In this document: positions 56,077 to 64,000 of the stretch, piece by piece
Position numbering within the stretch: the first letter of the stretch is position 1
Layout: each line of letters begins with the position of its first letter
Source of the DNA: Diabrotica undecimpunctata
Taxonomy: Eukaryota > Arthropoda > Insecta > Coleoptera > Chrysomelidae
Length of the DNA: 64,000 nucleotides
Assembly: GCF_040954645.1 (NCBI RefSeq)
Contig: NC_092806.1
Span: forward strand, 117,596,458 to 117,660,457
Direction: 5' to 3'
Program-made: the position numbers and the translations under genes
The notes under the pieces: model-generated
The model's input: only the letters and a program-made list of their open reading frames with translations
Told to the model about the DNA's origin: nothing
Databases searched by the model: none

Positions 56077-58680
56077 ATGCCCTCCAATTACAAACATGTT
56101 GCTAGTAGTAGAAATTGTGGAAATTACACGGAATATACCAAGGCTGGCCTAGATATTAACCTCGCGAAAACAAAGTACCTATCTACAAGTGAAGAAGACA
56201 TAGAAGATCTACAGATTGATGACAACGTAACAATCAAAGGAAAGGATAAATTCAAATACCTGGGGTTCATAATCACGAAAAAGGCAACAACAGAGGAAGA
56301 AATTACACAAAGATTAGGACAAACAAGAACAGCAATCCGACAACTTAACTCAGTATGGTGGGATAGACACCTAAATATGAAGACAAAAACGCAGATTTAT
56401 AAAACATTAGTGCGAAGTATTATGACATATGGGGCCGAAAATTGGATCATAAACAAGAAAAACAGCAGTAAGATAATAGCAACAGAGATGGAATGCCTGC
56501 GAAGATGCTGCAGAGTAACAAGAATGAATAGGAGAAGTAATGACGAAATAAAGCAAAGAACATCAATAGAAACAGACATACTAACATATATAGAACAAAA
56601 AAGACTAAAGTGGTATGGACATGTAAGAAGAGCTAGCGACAGCAGATGGATAAAAAGAATAACCGAATGGAGCCCCATAGGAAGGAGGAAAAGAGGACGA
56701 CCCCGAAAATCCTGGAGGAACGAAGTAGACGACGCCATGAGTAAGAGAGGACTAAACGATGGAGAATGGAACAACAGAGAGAGATGGAAACGGTTGAGCG
56801 AGGGAAGGCAGTGAATACTGTAGAATCCCTAAATATATATATACACGGAAGCCACAGTAGAAAGAGCTCTAGAAGCTATCAGAAATGGAGTTCTATCTCA
56901 GAGAAAAGCTGCAATAGAATTTGGAGTGCCAGTAAGTACTTTAAAAAATTGATTAAAAAGTAGGCATACACAACAATATGGTGGTTAGACAAATTTTACG
57001 AAAGCTGAAGAGGACGCCTTCACGTCTCATATTTGTAGCTTATCTTTATACGGATTTCCATTGGATCAGGCAGATTTACGAAATTTATTGAAAAATTATT
57101 TAGATCGTTATGGTCGAATTATTAAGCAATTTAAAAATAACTTGCCAGGAAAATACTGGTTAAATGCTTTCCTTAAACGAAATCCGTTGTTAACTCAATG
57201 TTTTGCAAGCAACATACTGTACGAGACCACTATAAGAGACTACTTTTACAAATTGCAGAATGAACTCGTCGATGTTCCAGCTAACAACATTTGAAACTAC
57301 AATGAAAAAAATTTAAGTGACGAAAAAAGAAAATGTTAACAATCGTGGGATTTAACGTGGGACTAAATATCTTGAAAGAATGATGAATTTTAGTAAATAG
57401 GCAACATCAATAATGTTTTGTGGAAATGCGGCTGGAGAAATGCTACCTCCATACGTCGTATTTAAATCCAATAAACTGTGGTCGACTTGGGTAGAAAATG
57501 GCCCAAATGGGGTACGGTACAACAGATCGAAAAGCGGATGGTTCGACACAGATAGTTTCGAAGACTGGTTCATTCCTGGCATTAAAGTCTTAATTGGTGA
57601 CAATTTATCGTCCCATATATCATTAAAAGTTTTACAGCTTTATGAAGCAGAAAACATTAAATTCGTGTGTCTTTCTGTCTTTCTATGAAAATAGTTTGGC
57701 GTAATATTTTGGTAGAATACAAAACAATGAATGTTAACACAAACTTAATTTCAAAAAGCACCTTTCACATCCTTTTAAAAAAACTGGTTGAAATAATTAG
57801 TGTAAATGGCAAAAAAAATTTGGAAAGTGGCTTTAGAAAATGTGACATTTTTCCTCTAAACGCAGAGGAAGTACTAACCAGAATTCGAAACTATAAAACT
57901 AATGCTGCGCAAGTACCTACGAGAGTAAGTGACGCTGTTTTAAATTTTCTTGTAGAAAAAAGAGGATTACAGTCCACAGCTGACGGAGTTGTTAAAAGAA
58001 AAAGAAAAATAGAAATTGCAGCAGAAAAAAGTATCTGTGAAACGAAGCCAGTAAAAGAAAATGGCACTATAAGAAAATCAAAAACGAAAACTGGAATGGC
58101 AGCAAAACGTAACATTGGAAGGAAAATTGTCGCCAACATCCACTAATTGCATAGGGCACCATAAGAAGGAGGAAGGAAAACTGAACAGGCGAGCAATCAA
58201 GCCAATAATCAGATTTGCGAAATAGAGAAAGAAAATCTACAAAATGAGGTCCTCGAAGACGTTATTGAAGTTGTATTGGCAGTAACCTCGATCAAGAAAT
58301 CTCTGAACAATCGACTATTGCTGAAGCTGGCTCTATTGAATTGCCTAAACATAAGATGGTAAAAAAAACAAAACGTTTCAATAAAATACAAGATTTTGGA
58401 AACACTGCATATACTACGTCTAATTCTGCATCTAATAAGAGCTATAGAAATAATGCAGATCATAAGAGTTTTCCATTCGAGTTGGAGACTTCGTAATTGT
58501 ATCCGACTACTTGGACAGCTTTCCAGGAAAATTCGATGGATTTGTAAGAAGTAATAATAACTGTTAAGGTTGGGTGCAAGTAATGGTACTGAATGAAAGA
58601 AGTTTATGGCAATGGCCCGAAGTCGCCATAAGAAAAGCCATTGGAACTTGGAGATAACCGATGTTTCTTTCCAGATTTAA
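56077..58680 (+). mobile_element. Pogo-like transposon with pipsqueak-type domain (copy D), split by LINE
   Basis: ATG at 56077 begins MPSNYKHVASSRNCGNYTE. After skipping the LINE at 56134-56841 it continues EATVERALEAIRNGVLSQRK, then AAIEFGVPVSTLKN, a pipsqueak (Psq) helix-turn-helix at 56851-56955. Next are a CENP-B-type domain (PLDQADLRNLLKNYLDRYGR; GKYWLNAFLKRNPLL, 57055-57200) and DDE pieces (MFCGNAAGEMLPPYVVFKSN about 57413; IPGIKVLIGDNLSSHISLKV, second Asp, about 57570). The family motif FRKCDIFPLNAEEVLTRI lies at about 57833, a Lys-rich tail follows, and a last piece GDFVIVSDYLDSFPGKFDGF is at about 58485. There are multiple stops. Confidence 0.85.
56134..56841 (+). mobile_element. 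5'-truncated LINE with 9-bp target duplication
   Basis: 708-bp insertion between TACACGGAA at 56125-56133 and 56842-56850, inside the start of pogo-like copy D. It has one uninterrupted frame to the stop at 56812, the C-terminal part of a LINE reverse transcriptase protein: LDINLAKTKYLSTSEEDIED, FKYLGFIITKKATTEEEI, LVRSIMTYGAENWIINKK, LKWYGHVRRASDSRWIKRI and RKRGRPRKSWRNEVDDAM. The tail is (TA)n. It is the same broad group as the RTE/BovB-like fragment at 33049. The lack of stops suggests a younger insertion than its host. Confidence 0.92.
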
Positions 58681-60308
58681 AAAAAAATCTTGTAAATAGT
58701 TTTACTGTTCATTTTTTGTTAAGAAAGTATGTTTTTTGTAAACTTAGGGCTCTATGTAGAGTTATTATATTAATAAATATTTTTTTATAGATACCTAACA
58801 AAATGTTTGTTTCTGATTCATCTTGTAGGGTGACTTTAGCCCAAACAATAATAATCACAGAGAATAAATGTAAAATGTAGCTTGAGACAAAGTCACTCGA
58901 CACTAGCAGGTGACTTTGTACACCACATATTTATTTTTTTTATAATAAAATAAGCGCTTCGTTGAATTTTAGTGTAATTTTTGTTAAAAAGTAGTCAAAA
59001 ACTCAAATACAAATAAATAAAGATACATACTTTTATATATTTAGAATACTGAAATCTGCATTTAAACTTCGAAAGTGAGTCAAAGTCACCCGAAATTACG
59101 GTAGGTACATAAAAACTCATTTCTCAAATGGAATAAACAAATTGAATTGTTTAAAAACTACTCGACCGATCTGGCCCATCTTTTGCACATACAGCAATTA
59201 CATAAAAACTCACATTTTTAAATGTGTTTTAAGTATTTTTATTGCTTATTTTAATAATTAAAAACAATTGAAAAACAAATCTTACTTTCGGGTTTAATTT
59301 GGAATAACTTTTTTGTCTATAAACATTTTTTAATTCAGAAAATCTCATCAGAACAAGTATTTTCAAGACAGTTGTCTCTTGAACGTTTTCATCTACAATG
59401 TGTAGTTTTTTCACAATATTGAAATGAATGAAAAATTTCGCTTTTTTGCTTAAACGTTAATAAAAAACATGATGTAGTAAAAATTTCGATACTCACGAGA
59501 TGGTACGCATTTTCTATTGACTTCTCTAAGATATACCAGTTGAAAAATAGCGCACAGTAATTTTTCGATTTTTAAATAGTTTGTTTCCTGGGGTAGTGGT
59601 TTGAAATTTTTAAAAATGACACACCAGTTTTAAATTCATAAATAAAGGAATTATCACTGTTCAAAACCCTGTGTTAATCTCTCAAAACTAAAATAAATAA
59701 ATACCTTAAAAAATGTAAATGTTTGATATATAGGTACCTACCTAATATCTTATACAAAATATCCAAAATTTTACGCAAAATCTAAAAACATTTCCAGTCC
59801 TACCGGAAGTAATGCGAGCATTTAATATTTTAGAGATGTATATGCTACAGATATGTGGAAGTGCAAATTTTCAGATTTCAAACAAAATAAAAATATAACA
59901 AAACAAAATTGATGTATCTATAAAAATAATATTAGGTATATGTAGTACTAACATTCTAATAATAAGAAAATTTTGATTATGAATCAGGAATCAATAATAA
60001 ATAAAATTCAGTCGACTCTAAAAACAAACAAAAACAAGTCTGGCTAATATTCCATTTTTCCGTAAGAAAAAAATCTGTGGTCTACGTGAACCACCCTGTA
60101 TACATATTTCCTTCAATTAGCTCGTATCCTAAAAAACAATCCTCAACTGCTTATCGCTTATTGGAATTTTATTTTGTAGATTTAATTAATCAAAATATAT
60201 ACGTTATAAAAATATATTTTGTAAATAATTATTTTTAGCTTAAGGTAATGATGTCATGATGTCAAATTCCTTACAATTAGTAATCCAACTATAACTAGTT
60301 ATAAATTA
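58681..60308. other. AT-rich intergenic region, no gene seen
   Basis: No coding motif was recognised over about 1.6 kb. Notable words are GGTGACTTT near 58830 and 58910 and AGTCAAAGTCACCC near 59082 (inverse), possible degraded ends of pogo-like copy D, and CACCCTGTATA near 60092, a word common at transposon ends. It includes the 3' flank of the LRR gene. Confidence 0.45.
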
Positions 60309-61205
60309 TTAAACAGTAGTTATATTGAGTTTATTTATACACATTTCAGATAAAGGATTCGATTGCAGATAGTACACTATTTTAGGAGAAATTTCCACTA
60401 GTTTGTCAGGCACACACTTCAGTTTATTATGATCGAGTCTCACCCATTCGATGGTCTTTAGAGATCCCAGACTGTTTTCGCTTATTTCACCAATTTCGTT
60501 TCTGTGCAAAAACAACCAACCCAGCGTTTCAGGACCATTAAAAGCACCATCTTCAATTTTATGGATGGTGTTGTCGTTTAACATAATATTCGTCAGAATG
60601 GTAACATTTCGTACTATATGCTCACCATGTATGTTTTGCAATATCTTGTTGGGGATGACAGATATATAATTTCTTTCCAAGTTAATGTTTCCCACTTTGG
60701 GACTGGATTTAAACCAATTGTTAGAAAGAGATGTAATTTTGTTTTCGTTGAGGGAGAGCATTATTAAGTTGGGCATGTTGTCAAAAGCATTTGGATGAAT
60801 GATTTCTATGCTATTGTTCATTAGATTTAGCTCTGTAAGTGGCAGATCAGCAAACACACCTTCGCGAATCATTCGGATGTTATTATTTCTTATTTTAAGT
60901 AGATAAAGCATTGAAAGATTTCGAAAAGCTCCAGGTTCAATATCTGTAATGTTGTTTTCCTCCAGAATCACGTCTATGAGCTTCGGCAAACTATTTATAG
61001 CGTTTCTTTTTATAACAGGAATATTTTGGTTGATGATCTGGATGTAGGATACCTTTATTAAATCTTCTGTGGGTTCGAAACATCCTGTTATTTCCTTAAT
61101 ATCTTTAGCACCTTTCAGCGTAACATTTACGTTGTTAAAGGTAACGTCACTGCAGGGATACACTGTATAAACACAAAACAAGAAGACAACACTTTGGAAA
61201 AACAT
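60309..61205 (-). CDS. Secreted leucine-rich-repeat protein, single exon
   Basis: A 298-residue minus-strand gene. A signal peptide (MFFQSVVFLFCVYTVYPCS) is followed by a short N-terminal region with a Cys pair and about eight leucine-rich repeats between residues about 74 and 281, for example LIDVILEENNITDIEPGAF, LTELNLMNNSIEIIHPNAF and LGWLFLHRNEIGEISENSL. It ends in a short Cys-containing cap (NPLSEMCINKLN). No membrane helix or GPI-like tail is seen, so it is probably extracellular. LRR folds bind proteins; partner and pathway are unknown. The frame is intact and intronless, unlike the surrounding repeats, so it is a likely host gene. Similar small secreted LRR proteins occur in insects, but I cannot name an ortholog. 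Confidence 0.88.
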   Translation of the reverse strand: MFFQSVVFLFCVYTVYPCSDVTFNNVNVTLKGAKDIKEITGCFEPTEDLIKVSYIQIINQNIPVIKRNAINSLPKLIDVILEENNITDIEPGAFRNLSMLYLLKIRNNNIRMIREGVFADLPLTELNLMNNSIEIIHPNAFDNMPNLIMLSLNENKITSLSNNWFKSSPKVGNINLERNYISVIPNKILQNIHGEHIVRNVTILTNIMLNDNTIHKIEDGAFNGPETLGWLFLHRNEIGEISENSLGSLKTIEWVRLDHNKLKCVPDKLVEISPKIVYYLQSNPLSEMCINKLNITTV

Positions 61206-61216
61206 TGTGTGTATAA

Positions 61217-61261
61217 ACTGAGAATACTGATTTTAGTTTCCACATGATGATCGGGTTTATC
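61217..61261 (-). promoter_or_regulatory. Possible core promoter of the LRR gene
   Basis: On the minus strand, TCAGT (61226-61230), the arthropod initiator consensus, lies about 22 nt before the ATG. A GATAAA (61256-61261) sits about 30 bp upstream of it, where a TATA-like box is expected. A second TCAGT-like word lies at 61217-61221. This is a motif-only prediction. Confidence 0.35.
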
Positions 61262-61959
61262 AAAGATCAAAGGTCACAAATGAAATAATTAATAATGGAT
61301 CTTGACACAGAGTAGTCTTTTAATTTTTTATGAATGCCGTATATTAATACTTGCGAATGCTATATCTATATCATACTAATGTGATAACATAGGCGCCAGC
61401 ACCAAACGATTTGCAGCAATTAATATTTTTATTAAATCGATAATTATAATGTTATATTTTTTGAAATGTGGTGCAATGTTTAAGATTATAATTTTCTTGG
61501 GAAATGATGCCATAATTGTTACAAAAATTAGTTTTTGATCAAATTTTGAATTTAAAATAATTAAAACATAAAAACAAGTTTCGAATTTAAAAAACAAAAT
61601 TGAGATACCGTAAAATGGAGTGAAATTGATCACTCTAAAATTATTCATTAAAAAATATAATAGGAAATTGTAAAATTCACTACATATTTTTTACCAATAT
61701 GATCTATATCATATTAGTAAAAAATATTTTACTAATATCATTTTTTACTAATATCAAGATCTATATGTAATATTTCTCCATAAAAAAGATTTTAACTAAA
61801 AATGAAAACAACTGGATGAACAATTTCATACCCTGAATGGGGCGAAATTGATCTTTTTAAGTGGGTTTGTTATACTCTGTTGGCTTTTTGTTATAATAGT
61901 GACTCATTTCTGTATACTTTTCACTTTTGTTGAATTTGTGACTTAATTATTGTTTTGCG
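61262..61959. other. AT-rich intergenic region, no gene seen
   Basis: Upstream of the LRR gene and before the right-hand BEL/Pao fragment. Palindromic words around GATCTATATCATATTAGTAAAAAATATTTTACTAATATC (given by position, about 61700-61740) form a small hairpin. Confidence 0.4.
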
Positions 61960-64000
61960 GATATTCGTCAGATATATCGTAATATTTTAGTCGCTCCTGA
62001 GCATACGGATTATCAACGTGTGTCATTCAGATTTTCTAGCTTTGAGGAAATTCAGGAATATCGTTTGTTAACTGTTACTTTTGGAATAGTATCTTCGCCG
62101 TATCTCGCTTTAAGAACCCTCCAACAATTAGTATTAGACGAAGGCTCTCGTTTTCCTAAAGCCGTCTCGCTTATTCGTCATGCTTCGTACATTGATGATT
62201 TTGTTTTTGGTGCTTCGACTCTCAAAGAAGCACAAATTTTAGTTGAAAAATTAGTCGCTTTGTTAAAGTTAGGAGATTTTGAATTACGGAAATAGTGTTC
62301 GAATGAACCCGAATTGGTGTCGCAATTTCCTGAATCCCATATCAATCCTCACTCGATTAATTTTGATCCAGAATCAAATGAACCTTCATTAAAGATCCTT
62401 GGTTCGAAGTAGATTGCACAGTCCGTTGTCTTTCAATTTTCAGTCAAATTGCAAGACGTCCCTTGTACCAAAAGATCGTTTTTGTCCGAATTAGCTCGAA
62501 TTTATGATCCTTGTGTTTACTTTAACACCTATTACCTTTTTCATTCAACATTTAATCCAACAACTTTGGGCAACAGGTCTTAAATGGGATGATCGTCCCA
62601 TAGTCAAAATTATTCTTGGCATTATATCGAATCTCAAAATAATGCAGCCGATGCGGCTTCGCAAATCATGCTACCGACCGCTTTTCTATCAAAGGAAAAA
62701 TCCTCTTTCCTCTTTGAAATAGATAAAGAAAAGTTTAGTGTTTGTTTCCACTCGTGAGGAACATTTTTTGTCTTGTTTGCTGAAAAATAAATCGTCTTTT
62801 ACCTCGATTCAAACAATTTTAGCTTTTATGTTGCTAATTGCGCATAACTCTCGTTATAAAAAGTCGAAACGGTCAGGACCCTTGGCGTTCGTAGAATTGG
62901 AAGACTCGTTGATTATTCTTATCAGATTTACACAGGAAAATTATTTTGAAGAACATTTTCAATCAAACTCGTTTCCAAAACCATTTCGTAAATTGGGAGT
63001 ATTTTTAGATGATAGTACTCAGTGTTTAAGAGTAGGTGGTCGCCTATCTGTCTTCATGATCGTATAAAGAAAAACGCCCGCTTTTGTTACCAAGAAAATC
63101 TCGCCTTACTACTCTTCTAGTTCGTCATCCTGGATTTAAGAGTACTCAGTTTTTTTAGTCAAAGGTTTTGGATACTGTCTTCTAAACAAGCCATTAATTC
63201 AGTATTGTCCAAGTGTTTTAGATATTGGAAATAATCTAATAAATTGCCTAAATTTCGTCTCCGTGTCATTAAATCTTTTTCGATTTGTGGGTTAGATTAT
63301 GGTGGGCCGTTTTCGATAACTATGTCTCGTTCCAGGGGAGTTAGAACTCAAAAGGCCTATTTGAGTCTATTTGTATGTTGCGCTACAAAGGCTTTACATC
63401 TTGAATTGGCTAGTGATTTAACCGCTTTACTACGGTTTATCGCTCGGAGAGGTCGAGTATCTCAAGTATTTTATGATAATGGCATTAACTTTCATTATGC
63501 TTATAGACAACTTAGTAGATTTATGGAGCGTGTTCTCGATAAAGAAAATATTAAGTTTTCATTTGCTCCTCCTACTGCTCCACATTTTGGCTGTATTTAT
63601 GAACGTAAAGGAACATATTGCTCGTATAGTCAGGGCACAAATTTTGACCTACGAAGAATTTTATACCGTTTTGACTTTAATTAAATCCGTCTTAAACTCA
63701 CGCCCTCTTACAACATTAACTAATAATGTTGAAAATCTCAATGCTTTGACCCCAGGACATTTCCTGACTCTTGAACCCTTGAGGTCTTTGTCTGTGCCTG
63801 ATTTTTCATAGGTATCCTTTAATCGTTTGTCCAGATGACAGTTGTTACAACGCATCCATAGAGATTTTTGGACTCGATGGCGAAAGGAATATCTGCACAC
63901 CTTGCAACAAAAGTCCAAATGGTTAGATTCTGCCTTTGTACCTAAAATCGGTGCCTTAGTTGTTTTAAAGGAGGATAATTTGGCTCCGTGTAAGTGGTAA
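61960..64000 (+). mobile_element. Second BEL/Pao element, degenerate pol, runs off right edge
   Basis: Pol-only remnant of a different BEL/Pao element. Reverse transcriptase from about 61960: DIRQIYRNILVAPEHTDYQR, VTFGIVSSPYLALRTLQQLV, and the active site SYIDDFVFGAS (about 62188). Stops break the RNase H region (LPTAFLSKEKSS about 62670). Integrase: ICGLDYGGPFSITMSRSRGV (about 63278), YLSLFVCCATKALHLELASD, VFYDNGINF (second Asp, about 63468) and PPTAPHFGCIYE with the Glu region, then LTYEEFYTVLTLIKSVLNSR (shifted frame) and a BEL-type tail (GALVVLKEDNLAPCKW) at the window edge. No 5' LTR or gag is in the window. It is much older than the element at 15429. Confidence 0.85.

Noticed and set aside
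60080..60110. CACCCTGTATA as the terminus of a MITE or mariner
   Set aside because: No inverted partner was found within the window at a plausible distance.
1..64000. CRISPR array, tRNA or rRNA genes, bacterial operons
   Set aside because: No regularly spaced identical repeats with unique spacers, no cloverleaf-like A/B box sequences and no rRNA-like conserved blocks were noticed. The gene content is that of an insect nuclear genome.

Overview
This window looks like an insect nuclear genome segment, most likely from a beetle. That assignment is inferred from the AT-rich, transposon-crowded DNA, the divergent ionotropic receptor genes, and the RTE-, Tc1-, piggyBac-, pogo-, BEL/Pao- and Ty3/gypsy-type elements. 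No taxonomic marker was tested. I see no bacterial features, tRNA, rRNA or CRISPR array.

Host genes are few. Three tandem, same-strand, intronless divergent ionotropic receptor (IR) paralogs lie at 3-1256 (runs off the left edge), 28299-30107 and 39181-41004. A secreted leucine-rich-repeat protein lies on the minus strand at 60309-61205. Copies 2 and 3 of the IR genes share about 170 bp of upstream sequence, so they were probably duplicated with their promoter.

Nearly everything else is transposable elements, many nested, and several junctions are resolved by target-site duplications (TSDs). (1) An I-like LINE (8410-13058, resuming at 27655) is split by a Ty3/gypsy element (13059-27650, TSD ATAT). 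That element is split in turn by a BEL/Pao element (15429-24912, TSD CATAG) whose two 465-bp LTRs look identical. (2) A pogo-like transposon at 5.5-7.7 kb carries a 135-bp 5'-truncated LINE with an 11-bp TSD. (3) A Tc1/mariner-like element is framed by inverted repeats at 30143-30170 and 32395-32422. (4) A Crypton-like tyrosine recombinase gene (minus, 36014-38649) is split by a piggyBac copy (TTAA). (5) A 5'-truncated LINE at 43187-44047 has a 13-bp TSD. (6) A Tc1 element lies at 49150-50696. (7) A second Crypton-like gene (51250-54208) is split by a hAT element with an 8-bp TSD. (8) A pogo/pipsqueak-type transposase (56077-58680) is split by a LINE with a 9-bp TSD. (9) A second BEL/Pao pol runs off the right edge.

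The most unusual content is an extra reading frame in the gypsy element, between integrase and the 3' LTR (26887-27350). It reads as a TARG1/OARD1-like macrodomain (ADP-ribosyl hydrolase fold) with both expected catalytic residues substituted. The gypsy gag also begins with a SAP-like motif. The BEL/Pao element carries an envelope/fusion-protein-like C-terminal region and an 18-bp minisatellite in its 5' leader. Two long fold-back structures (38759-38888 and 42056-42839) carry no recognisable gene.
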